This document shows, piece after piece, positions 9,411 to 16,703 of a stretch of DNA of 61,988 bases. Origin of the DNA: Methylobacterium sp. BTF04 (GTDB taxonomy: Bacteria > Pseudomonadota > Alphaproteobacteria > Rhizobiales > Beijerinckiaceae). Below the pieces are notes generated by a model, which saw only the letters and a program-made list of their open reading frames with translations, was not told where the DNA came from and made no database searches. Location: positions 1 to 61,988 of the forward strand of contig NZ_JAAHTB010000027.1 in assembly GCF_010692745.1 (NCBI RefSeq), in the 5' to 3' direction. The translations under genes and the position numbers were made by a program. Every line of letters starts with the position of its first letter. The stretch's first letter is position 1.

Positions 9411-10295
9411 ATGAAAAAGCTTCTTACGTCTTTCGCCGCCTTCACCGCACTGACCGCTGCCGCTACCGCCGCCGACCTTCCGCGCCGCGCGGCTCCGCCG
9501 GTGTTCGTGCCGGTGCCGGTGTTCACCTGGACCGGCTTCTACGCCGGTTTCAACGCTGGCTACGGCTTCGATGCCAGCAGCAACAATGGCGGCCCGACGG
9601 CTGTCGTCGCCACCGGCGCTTCCGGCATCTTCCGTAACCCCGGCCTCGTCGGCGGTAACGGCGCTGTTATCTTCAGCAACAACAACTCCATGGAAGGCTT
9701 CACTGGCGGTGGCCAGATCGGCTACAACTACCAGTTCACTCCGGGCTCGGGCGTTGTCGTCGGTATCGAAGCTGACGCGCAGTACGTCGACTTCGGCCGC
9801 AACCGCAACCGCGTTGCCGGCTTCATCGGCACCCCGAACCCTGACCTGACCTTCGTCAACCCGAACGGTCTCGCCAGCCTCGACTATTACGGCACCGTGC
9901 GCGGCCGCATCGGCTACGCCTTCGACCGCGTCCTGTTCTACGGCACCGGCGGCTTCGCCTACGGTGCTGGCAGCACCGATCGTTCGTTCGGCGGCTTCCG
10001 TGGCAATGACAGCTTCCGCACCGGCTACGCTGCTGGCGCCGGCATCGAATACGCCCTGCCCGTCGACTCGTTCCTGAACTTCTTCCGCTCGTCGGCCGTC
10101 ACGTTCAAGGTCGAAGGCCTTTATGTGAATCTCGACCGCACGAACGCCAGCAACGTGTTCGCCTACTCGAACAGCACCGGCCTCGCCTTCCGCACCGGCA
10201 CTGCCTACGCCGCCGGCGTCAACACGAACCGTGGCAGCGACACCGAGTTCGCCGTCATCCGCGCCGGCCTCAACTACAAGTTCGGCTCGTACTAA
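9411..10295 (+). CDS. Outer-membrane beta-barrel protein (Omp25/RopB-like porin family)
   Basis: Predicted outer-membrane protein of 294 aa. A signal peptide (MKKLLTSFAAFTALTAAATA) ends at an AxA site, followed by the proline-rich lead PRRAAPPVFVPVP and then the TWTGFYAGFNAGYGF motif that opens many alphaproteobacterial beta-barrel Omps. Alternating aromatic/glycine strands run to the end, closing with FAVIRAGLNYKFGSY, whose terminal aromatic residue fits the C-terminal signal for BAM insertion. The start is fixed by ATG 9411 with GGGGA about 7 nt upstream; the same frame is open far upstream inside folC, which is not real coding. The gene lies between folC and trxA and ends in a strong terminator. 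The role beyond barrel formation is not determined. Confidence 0.9.
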   Translation: MKKLLTSFAAFTALTAAATAADLPRRAAPPVFVPVPVFTWTGFYAGFNAGYGFDASSNNGGPTAVVATGASGIFRNPGLVGGNGAVIFSNNNSMEGFTGGGQIGYNYQFTPGSGVVVGIEADAQYVDFGRNRNRVAGFIGTPNPDLTFVNPNGLASLDYYGTVRGRIGYAFDRVLFYGTGGFAYGAGSTDRSFGGFRGNDSFRTGYAAGAGIEYALPVDSFLNFFRSSAVTFKVEGLYVNLDRTNASNVFAYSNSTGLAFRTGTAYAAGVNTNRGSDTEFAVIRAGLNYKFGSY

Positions 10296-10322
10296 GCCGA
10301 CAGTTACGGTCTCGAAACAGGA

Positions 10323-10348
10323 AGCCCGGCCTCACGGCCGGGCTTTTT
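10323..10348 (+). terminator. Rho-independent terminator of the Omp gene
   Basis: A nine-base stem AGCCCGGCC / GGCCGGGCT with a four-base TCAC loop is followed by a T tract, 28 bases after the Omp stop codon. Confidence 0.93.
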
Positions 10349-10378
10349 CGTTTGTGCGGTCGCCGACCCTGCGGACAT

Positions 10379-10411
10379 GAAAAAAGCCCGGCTTCCAAAG
10401 CCGGGTTTTTT
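10379..10411. terminator. Bidirectional Rho-independent terminator
   Basis: The stem CCCGGCTT / AAGCCGGG with a three-base loop is flanked by an A tract on the left and a T tract on the right, so it can work on both strands. It stops trxA on the minus strand and backs up the Omp terminator on the plus strand. Its stem sequence closely resembles that of the neighbouring terminator. Confidence 0.88.
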
Positions 10412-10436
10412 CGTCGCGACGCGCCTCCCGATGGGC

Positions 10437-10757
10437 TCAGGCGCTCGCCTGAATCCAGCGCGAGAGATCACCCTTGGGCGCGGCGCCAACCTTCTGGCTT
10501 GCCAACTGACCATCCTTGAAGATCAGCAGCGTTGGGATCGAGCGAATGCCATACTGGGCGGCAATGCCGGGGTTCTCGTCGACGTTCACCTTGGCGATCT
10601 TGACGCGACCCTGAAGGTCTGCGGAAATCTCTTCGAGGGCGGGGCCGATCTGCCGGCAGGGACCGCACCATTCGGCCCAGAAATCCACCACGACCGGCTC
10701 GGCGGACTTCAGGACGTCCTCCTCGAAACTGGCATCGGTCACTTTCATCGTGGCCAT
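10437..10757 (-). CDS. trxA: Thioredoxin
   Basis: Small cytoplasmic disulfide reductase, reduced by thioredoxin reductase. The active site is [15 protein letters not shown] near residues 23-37, with the cis-proline loop RSIPTLLIF and the usual C-terminal helix. ATG 10757 gives 106 aa and has AAGGG six nucleotides upstream; a start five codons earlier at 10772 is possible but lacks such a site. In related genomes trxA follows addA directly; here a PQQ sugar dehydrogenase gene on the opposite strand lies between them. The gene ends at a bidirectional terminator. Confidence 0.95.
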   Translation of the reverse strand: MATMKVTDASFEEDVLKSAEPVVVDFWAEWCGPCRQIGPALEEISADLQGRVKIAKVNVDENPGIAAQYGIRSIPTLLIFKDGQLASQKVGAAPKGDLSRWIQASA

Positions 10758-11097
10758 CGTTGTCCCTTTCACGTTCTGCAGGCGGTGGACGACAGGTCCG
10801 CCGCTGCTGTGATGGCAGAGTTGGCGACCCGGGTGCGAACGGTCAAGGCATCCTGCCTTCGCGACGGGTCAGCCCCTCGTTCCACTCATGGATTGTCCAC
10901 CGTTGCGGCAGCGTCGTGGGCGAGTTCTCGCGGTACGAACCGTCCGTGAGCCCGGCCAACCCTCGCCAAACCCGTCCGCTCGCCCCATCTCCGTCTGACC
11001 CTCACCGCGCCGGCTGTCGCCGACGCAATGGCCGCGCGCCGCGCGAAATGCCAGAGGAGTGAATACGGCCAGACGCCGGCATGGAGGAAAACCCGAC
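10758..11097. other. Divergent intergenic region between trxA and the sugar dehydrogenase
   Basis: These 340 bases should hold the promoters of trxA (minus) and the PQQ sugar dehydrogenase (plus). I could not identify convincing -35/-10 pairs. The frame of the dehydrogenase extends back to an ATG at 11059, but those 13 residues do not look like part of the protein. No small gene is supported. Confidence 0.4.
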
Positions 11098-12384
11098 GTG
11101 AAGCGCATCTCCCAGACCTTGCTCGCAACCGCGGCCCTCCTCAGCCTCGGATCGGGCGTCCAGGCGCAGGAGCCGGCGGCCTCCGAGCCCCGCCAGCCGC
11201 GTGTCGAGGGCGACGCCTTCGCGGCGCCGGTCAGCTCGGCCACCGGCAACAGTCCGGCCGAGACGGCCGCTCCCAACACGACCTACAAGCCGCTTCTGCC
11301 GAACCAGACGCGCGCGCCGAAGCCAGACGCGGCAACAGCGGTGAAGACCGAGACGGTCGCCAAGGGCCTCGACAGCCCGTGGGCAATGGAATTCCTGCCG
11401 GACGGACGCATGCTCGTCACCGAAAAGGCAGGCAAGATGCGCATCGTCGCCAAGGACGGCACGGTGGGCGCGCCGATCACCGGCGTGCCGAAGGTCGATG
11501 CCAAGGGCCAGGGCGGCCTCCTCGACGTGGCGCTGAGCCCGAGCTTCGCCGCCGACCGCCTGATCTTCTTCAGCTACGCCGAGCCGCGTGAGAAGGGCAA
11601 CGGCACCACGGTGGCCCGTGCCAAGCTCATCGAGGAGAAGGGGGCCGGCCGCCTCGACGAGTTCAAGGTGATCTTCCGCCAGATGCCGACCTATGACGGC
11701 GACAAGCATTTCGGCTCGCGGCTCGTGTTCGCGCCGGACGGCAAGCTGTTCGTCACCGTGGGCGAGCGCTCCGACAAGGTGACGCGCGTGCAGGCGCAGG
11801 ACCTCACCAGCGGCCTTGGCAAGGTCTTCCGCATCGATACCGACGGCAATGCCGCCAAGGACAACCCGTTTACCGGCGGCGAGAAGGCCAAGCCCGAAAT
11901 CTGGTCCTACGGTCACCGCAACGTCCAGGCCGCAGCCCTCGACGCGCAGGGTCGCCTCTGGACCGCCGAGCACGGACCGCGCGGTGGCGATGAGCTGAAC
12001 CGGCCGCGTCCCGGCGTCAATTACGGCTGGCCGGAGGTGAGCTACGGCATCGAATATGACGGCGGCAAGATCGGCGAAGGCAAGACCCAGGCGGCCGGCA
12101 CCGCACAGCCGGTCTATTACTGGGACCCGGTAATCGGGCCGTCTGCCATGGCGCTCTACAGCGGTGACGCGTTCCCGGCCTGGAAGGACGCCTTCCTCAT
12201 CAGCGGCCTCGTCAGCGAAGGACTCGTGGCAGTCAAGCTCGATGGCGACAAGGTCGTTTCCGAAGAACGCATCCCGCTCGAGAGCCGTATCCGCGATGTG
12301 AAGGTCGGAAGCGACGGCGCAGTCTACGCCGTCACCGACGGAGCGGACGGCAAGATCCTGAAACTGACGCCCGCCGGCAAGTAG
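11098..12384 (+). CDS. Soluble PQQ-dependent sugar dehydrogenase (GDH/sorbosone family)
   Basis: Predicted periplasmic quinoprotein of the soluble glucose / L-sorbosone dehydrogenase family, which oxidises aldose sugars with pyrroloquinoline quinone. From GTG 11098 the protein is 428 aa with a clear signal peptide (MKRISQTLLATAALLSLGSG, cut after VQAQ-like residues). The body is a six-bladed propeller pattern: LDSPWAMEFLPDGRMLVTEK, GQGGLLDVALSP, then FGSRLVFAPDG, YGHRNVQAAA, EHGPRGGDELNR and PGVNYGWPEVS. These match family motifs including the catalytic histidine region and the PQQ/calcium site. GGAGGA nine nucleotides upstream supports the GTG. It stands alone between trxA and addA, facing addA, and ends with a hairpin. 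The natural sugar substrate is unknown. Confidence 0.9.
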   Translation: MKRISQTLLATAALLSLGSGVQAQEPAASEPRQPRVEGDAFAAPVSSATGNSPAETAAPNTTYKPLLPNQTRAPKPDAATAVKTETVAKGLDSPWAMEFLPDGRMLVTEKAGKMRIVAKDGTVGAPITGVPKVDAKGQGGLLDVALSPSFAADRLIFFSYAEPREKGNGTTVARAKLIEEKGAGRLDEFKVIFRQMPTYDGDKHFGSRLVFAPDGKLFVTVGERSDKVTRVQAQDLTSGLGKVFRIDTDGNAAKDNPFTGGEKAKPEIWSYGHRNVQAAALDAQGRLWTAEHGPRGGDELNRPRPGVNYGWPEVSYGIEYDGGKIGEGKTQAAGTAQPVYYWDPVIGPSAMALYSGDAFPAWKDAFLISGLVSEGLVAVKLDGDKVVSEERIPLESRIRDVKVGSDGAVYAVTDGADGKILKLTPAGK

Positions 12385-12390
12385 GCCTGA

Positions 12391-12418
12391 ACGCGCCCGG
12401 TCTTCGGACCGGGCGCGT
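12391..12418. terminator. Perfect 12-bp hairpin with TTCG loop between convergent genes
   Basis: ACGCGCCCGGTC and its exact complement enclose a TTCG tetraloop, an unusually stable fold. No long T tract follows on either strand. It begins six bases after the dehydrogenase stop codon and five before the addA stop codon, so it probably ends both transcripts or protects their 3' ends. Confidence 0.75.
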
Positions 12419-12423
12419 CTCGC

Positions 12424-15400
12424 TCAAGCGGCCCGTGCCGCGAGGGCGTCGAGCGCCCTGGCGACCTCGTCATCGGTGAGGCGCCGGATCGTCGGGCCCG
12501 ACGTCCAGACCAGCATCGGGACGATGCGCCGCCCCGGATAGATCTGTCCGAGCAATGCGGCGTAGAGCGCGATCTGGCCTGCCTCCGCCTCGGGCAGCGC
12601 CGCATCGTCGGCCGGCGGACGGCCTGTCTTGAAATCCGCCACCAGTACCGCGTCGTCGGCGACCGCGAGACGGTCGACCCGACCGAAGACCGGGCGCTCC
12701 CGTCCCCCCACCAGAACCCGACCGGACAGGGTCACCTCAGCGCGCGCCTCGTGGGCGAAGAGCGGCGCCAGAGCGGGCTCTTCGAGAAGATGCAGGGTCG
12801 CGGTGACGATGGCGTGTCTTTTCGCGCGATCGAGAGTAGGCGCCCGCGCACGCACATAGGCACCCGCGGCGGCTTCGCGCTGGTCGGGCGCGATGCGCGG
12901 CAGGTGCTCCACCAGCGAATGGATCAGGGTGCCGCGGCTGCGGGCCTCCTTGTCCGTTTGGCGACGCCCCGGCTGGCGACGCGCATCGGCGGCACCGAGC
13001 GCTTCCGAGGGACTCACCGGCGGTGCGGCCTCGACCTCCGAACGCACCGGTGCCTCGAGCCATGGCGGCAGCGGCGTCGCGACCGCTGGCGTCGGCCGAG
13101 AATCCGACTCACCCCCACGCGGTGCCCCGTCACGCCACAGGGTGACGGGCCCGTAAGGCGTTTCGACTGCCGATCCCGCTCCGAAGCGACGCTCCTGGCC
13201 GAGACGGATCATCTCGCACCACGCCGACTCGGCCTGGACCTCGTGCCCGCGATAGGGCGCGATCACCAGACGATCGGCCGCGCGGGTCATCGCCACGTAG
13301 AGCAGGCGGTTGTGCTCCTCACGCGCCCGGGCTTGGAGGGTGGCACGGGCCTGCGCGATCGGCTCGCTGTCGTAGCCCTTGGCGCTCGACCAGACCGGCG
13401 GCATTAGGGCTCCACCGCGCCGCGGCTGGCCCGGCGCCATGGCGAGGAGCGGCGGGTCGTTGCGCCCAAGTGGCTCGCAGCCGTCGATCACCACCACGAG
13501 GGGCGCCTCCAAACCCTTGGCGCCATGGACGGTCATTACCCGGACCTCGTCGCGGCCGGATTCGAGGTCGCGCTTGACCGTGTGACCCGCTTCCCCGCGC
13601 CCCGGCACAGTATCGTAGCGGGCCAGAAAGCCGCCGAGCGACGGCGCATCGGTCGCCTGCTCGGCCTGGGCAGCCGTCATCAGGAAGACGTCGATGGCGT
13701 CTCCCGCCTCGCCGCCGAGGCGAGAGACCAGCGCGCGGCGCCCGCCATGAGCTCCGAGGAGAGCGGCGTAGAACCCGAACGGCCCCTCGCGCAGGGCGAG
13801 ATCGATCCAGAGCGTCAGCGCGGCCAAGCCACGGATCGCGGCCGGATCGCCAGCTGCGGCATGGCGGGCGAGGGCGTCCTCCAGGGTCTCGGCTTCGGGC
13901 CGCAACGCTGCGATCCGCACGAGATCGTCGTCGTCGAGGCCGACCAGCGGCGTCTTGAGCGCGCCGGCCAAGGTCAGATCGTCGGCGGGCAGCAGACCAG
14001 CCCGGCCCGCCGCCACGAGGTCGTTAACCGCGATATGGGCGGCGATATCGAGGCGGTCCTGCCCGGCGACGGGGACGCCGAGCGCCTTCATCGCGCGGAT
14101 CACCTCCTCGAACGCGGCCGAGCGCTTGCGCACCAGGATGAGGATTTCCCCCGGACGCCAGATTCGGCCCGACTCGTCACCGGCGGTGGTCCAGGTCTGT
14201 GCCGCCCGCGCGATCCGGCGGGCGGTGACGATGGCGGGCGCATTGGTCTCGGGCGCGTCTACAGGGGCGGCCCAGGCATCCGGCTCGGGCGACTCGGCCG
14301 GCTCGGCGATGCCCCAGAGTTCGACCGCACCCGGTGCCGTCGCCCGCGCGGTGGTGTGGGTGGTGCCCACCGCCGCATCCTCGAAGGACAGGCCCTCGTA
14401 ATGCTCGGGGATCGCGAAGGTGGCGTCCACCGCGCTGAGCACCGCATTGGCCGAGCGAAACGACAGGGTGAGGTGGACGTCCTCGAACGCCAGACCGGCC
14501 CCCGACGCGGCGACCTGCCATTCCCGCCGCGTGGTCTCGAACTCGCGCGGCTCAGCCCCCTGGAAGCTGTAGATCGACTGCTTGGGATCGCCGACCGCGA
14601 AGCGGGTGCGCGCGACGTCGCGCGCGCCTTCGCCGGACGCGAAATCGGCGGTGATGCGCCGCAGGATTTCCCATTGCTGCGGGTTGGTATCCTGCGCCTC
14701 GTCGACGAGCACGTGGTCGACGCCGCGGTCGAGCTTGTACAGGACCCAGGTGGAATCGACCCGTGCCAGCAGGTCGAGGGTCTTGTGGATCAGGTCGTCG
14801 AAGTCGAGGGCGCCGAGGCGCGCCTTCTGCGCCTCCACCCGGCGATGGATTTCCGCTGCCAGCGTAAACAGGGCGCGGGTGCGTTCCAGGGCGCGGACCC
14901 CGCGCAGTGAATCGTAGAGCGGCACAAGCCGGTCGCGCTCCTGCAGAAGGCTTTGCCGAGCGTCCTCCGGGATCGCCTTGGTGCCGAGACTTTTATCGGC
15001 CTTCGCGGTGCCCTTCTCGGTGAAGAAGACGGAGCGGTAGGCGTCCAGCGCCTGCACCCGGTCGATGGCCGCAGCGACCTCCATCAGCTTGTCGGCGATG
15101 CCGTCATCGGTCGCCTTGCCGGTGCGCATGCGGGCCGCGAGGTCGGCCAGATCGCCGAGCCCGCCGTCGAGGATCCGGTCCTCCACCGCCATCACGCTAT
15201 CGTCGGCGCTCACCCCGAGTGCGTCCGCCAGCGCCGCCAACGATCCTGCGAGGCCGTGGCGGTTGGCGAGCACGCCGCGGGCGCGCAAGGCGGACCGGAT
15301 CACGCTGCGCAGGGTGTCCCCGGTCGCCTCGGCATTGACCAGCGCCCAGGCGTTGGAGAGGTCGTGGTCGCGCCCCGAGATCGCCTTGGCGAACACATCG

Positions 15401-15903
15401 TCCAACGCCGCACCGAAGGCCGCCTGGGCCGTGTCGTCGTCGAGGACTTCGAACCGTGCCGGCACGTTCGCTTCGAATGGAAACATGTGCAGCAGGCGCT
15501 CGCACAAGGCGTGCAGCGTCTCGATCTTGAGGCCGCCCGGCGTCTCGACCGCACGGGCGAACAGCCGCCGCGCCCCCTGCAGCGTTTTTCGCGAAGGCGT
15601 GACGCCGGTCAGTTCGCGAAGTTCGGCGGTGAGGGTGGCGGTATCCAGCGTCACCCAGCGGCCGAGCACCCGGAACACCCGGATCGACATGTTGGCGGCC
15701 GCCGCCTTCGTGAAGGTCAGGCACAGAATGCGCGCAGGCGGCGCCCCGTCGAGAAGGAGCCGCACCACCCGGTCGGTGAGCACCTTGGTCTTGCCCGCCC
15801 CCGCATTGGCCGAGACCCAGGCCGAAGCCCGCGGATCGGCCGCCCGGCGCTGGGCAGCCTTGGTGATGTCGTCGACGACGAAGGCTTCGCGGGAGGCCGT
15901 CAC
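12424..15903 (-). CDS. addA: Double-strand break repair helicase-nuclease AddA
   Basis: Large subunit of AddAB, the alphaproteobacterial counterpart of RecBCD, which unwinds and resects double-strand ends for RecA loading. The 1159-aa protein has UvrD-type helicase motifs in order: ANAGAGKTKVL (Walker A) near residue 30, LVDEAQDTNPQQWE (Walker B), GDPKQSIYSFQGA, TVHGAKGLEAPLVV and LLYVAMTRAADRLV. A C-terminal PD-(D/E)xK nuclease follows (GRVDRLAV with VADFKTGR). The start GTG 15903 overlaps the stop of the RHH gene as GTGA and has no clear ribosome-binding site, so translation is probably coupled. addB is upstream on the same strand but separated from addA by the toxin-antitoxin pair. Confidence 0.96.
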   Translation of the reverse strand: MTASREAFVVDDITKAAQRRAADPRASAWVSANAGAGKTKVLTDRVVRLLLDGAPPARILCLTFTKAAAANMSIRVFRVLGRWVTLDTATLTAELRELTGVTPSRKTLQGARRLFARAVETPGGLKIETLHALCERLLHMFPFEANVPARFEVLDDDTAQAAFGAALDDVFAKAISGRDHDLSNAWALVNAEATGDTLRSVIRSALRARGVLANRHGLAGSLAALADALGVSADDSVMAVEDRILDGGLGDLADLAARMRTGKATDDGIADKLMEVAAAIDRVQALDAYRSVFFTEKGTAKADKSLGTKAIPEDARQSLLQERDRLVPLYDSLRGVRALERTRALFTLAAEIHRRVEAQKARLGALDFDDLIHKTLDLLARVDSTWVLYKLDRGVDHVLVDEAQDTNPQQWEILRRITADFASGEGARDVARTRFAVGDPKQSIYSFQGAEPREFETTRREWQVAASGAGLAFEDVHLTLSFRSANAVLSAVDATFAIPEHYEGLSFEDAAVGTTHTTARATAPGAVELWGIAEPAESPEPDAWAAPVDAPETNAPAIVTARRIARAAQTWTTAGDESGRIWRPGEILILVRKRSAAFEEVIRAMKALGVPVAGQDRLDIAAHIAVNDLVAAGRAGLLPADDLTLAGALKTPLVGLDDDDLVRIAALRPEAETLEDALARHAAAGDPAAIRGLAALTLWIDLALREGPFGFYAALLGAHGGRRALVSRLGGEAGDAIDVFLMTAAQAEQATDAPSLGGFLARYDTVPGRGEAGHTVKRDLESGRDEVRVMTVHGAKGLEAPLVVVIDGCEPLGRNDPPLLAMAPGQPRRGGALMPPVWSSAKGYDSEPIAQARATLQARAREEHNRLLYVAMTRAADRLVIAPYRGHEVQAESAWCEMIRLGQERRFGAGSAVETPYGPVTLWRDGAPRGGESDSRPTPAVATPLPPWLEAPVRSEVEAAPPVSPSEALGAADARRQPGRRQTDKEARSRGTLIHSLVEHLPRIAPDQREAAAGAYVRARAPTLDRAKRHAIVTATLHLLEEPALAPLFAHEARAEVTLSGRVLVGGRERPVFGRVDRLAVADDAVLVADFKTGRPPADDAALPEAEAGQIALYAALLGQIYPGRRIVPMLVWTSGPTIRRLTDDEVARALDALAARAA

Positions 15904-16193
15904 GAACCGGACCGTAGCGCGTCACCGGGCTCGGCAGGCACATCCGGCGCGTGATCGAGGATCGCCAGGGCGGCAGCGACATCGGCGCGAGACGCGCGTG
16001 TCCGCATGTCCTGCAAGCCCTTTTCCTGCAAGCCCTTTTCCTGCAAACCCCGCTCCTGCAAGCCCCGACGGTGCCCGAGGCCCTCGGCGATGAGAGCGAC
16101 GAGTAACTGATTGACGGACACGTTGTCTTCGTCGGCAGCGGATTTCGCCTGAGACATCACATGGTCGGGCAGTCGGAGGGCAAAGTTCGACAT
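15900..16193 (-). CDS. Ribbon-helix-helix antitoxin-like protein
   Basis: Predicted 97-aa DNA-binding antitoxin. MSNFALRLPDHVMSQAKSAA, followed by NVSVNQLLVALIAEGL, is the strand-helix-helix pattern of RHH/HicB-type antitoxins. The middle contains four consecutive five-residue repeats beginning GLQ, then an Arg-rich helix and an acidic, proline-rich tail that could bind the toxin. ATG 16193 is preferred because GGAGAT lies upstream; a GTG at 16217 would overlap the PIN gene stop as GTGA. The 3' end overlaps the addA start by four bases. The order is toxin first, antitoxin second, the reverse of most PIN/VapBC operons. Pairing is inferred from adjacency and families. Confidence 0.78.
   Translation of the reverse strand: MSNFALRLPDHVMSQAKSAADEDNVSVNQLLVALIAEGLGHRRGLQERGLQEKGLQEKGLQDMRTRASRADVAAALAILDHAPDVPAEPGDALRSGS
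16011..16070 (-). repeat. Four 15-bp tandem repeats inside the antitoxin gene
   Basis: Units start at 16011, 16026, 16041 and 16056 (plus strand CTGCAAGCCCTTTTC and variants). The first two are identical; the third and fourth diverge at three to five positions. Because the unit is a multiple of three, gain or loss keeps the frame and changes only the number of GLQ-xx pentapeptides between the DNA-binding and C-terminal parts. Confidence 0.92.
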
Positions 16194-16213
16194 GGACGGA
16201 TCTCCGAAATCTC

Positions 16214-16627
16214 TCACGTCTCGATCAGCGTCTGCGGCGTCACGGCTCGGAGCCCTAAGGCCGCGACGGCAGGGTGTCGGAAATGGCGATCATGCGTCAC
16301 GATGGTCGCGGCTTCCGCGGCAAGGGCGCACTCGACGTAGAGGTCGTCCTTCGGATCGTCGAGGAATGGCCGAAATCGGAACCATGGCACAATCGGCACC
16401 GCCGTCGCGCAGAGCGCATCGAGGATCGTGTCGATCCCACCCGCCTCGATCCACGGCGTCGGCCCGAGCAGACCCGGCCGCTTCACGACAGCCTCATATT
16501 CGAGCACCATCGCAGGCGACGCCGCGAACGCATATCGACCAGTCAGCATCCCACGCAAAACAACGTGGGGTGCTCCATTCCGTGATCGAAGCCCAGACAG
16601 CACCACATTGACGTCAACGACGATCAC
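16214..16627 (-). CDS. PIN-domain ribonuclease toxin
   Basis: Predicted Mg-dependent endoribonuclease of the PIN toxin family. The strand-1 aspartate is in IVVDVNVVLSG, the central acidic residues in MVLEYEAVVKRPG and FLDDPKDDLYVECALAA, and the last one in IVTHDRHF. Length is about 137 aa, normal for the family. I prefer GTG 16627, which starts exactly at the first conserved strand; ATG 16648 adds seven residues encoded by the inverted-repeat operator. The gene lies downstream of addB and upstream of the RHH gene, all on one strand. Targets are unknown, and toxicity is inferred from the family. Confidence 0.8.
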   Translation of the reverse strand: MIVVDVNVVLSGLRSRNGAPHVVLRGMLTGRYAFAASPAMVLEYEAVVKRPGLLGPTPWIEAGGIDTILDALCATAVPIVPWFRFRPFLDDPKDDLYVECALAAEAATIVTHDRHFRHPAVAALGLRAVTPQTLIET

Positions 16628-16637
16628 CCCAACAATC

Positions 16638-16662
16638 TGATATCGCATACGATATCAGTCAA
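16638..16662 (-). promoter_or_regulatory. Candidate promoter with palindromic operator of the PIN/RHH module
   Basis: TGATATCG-CATA-CGATATCA at 16638-16657 is a perfect inverted repeat with 8-base arms. On the minus strand TTGACT (16657-16662) resembles a -35 box; 17 bases later a weak CAGATT could be the -10. That would place the palindrome between the two boxes and the transcription start at or near GTG 16627, possibly leaderless. This fits autorepression by the RHH protein, but binding is inferred. Confidence 0.6.
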
Positions 16663-16703
16663 GCCGCAATGAGAGAGCAAGCCGCCGGGAGGCGGAGAGA
16701 AAC

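Noticed and set aside
16011..16070. Tandem 15-bp repeats considered as a CRISPR fragment
   Set aside because: There are no spacers; units are contiguous, in frame and coding.
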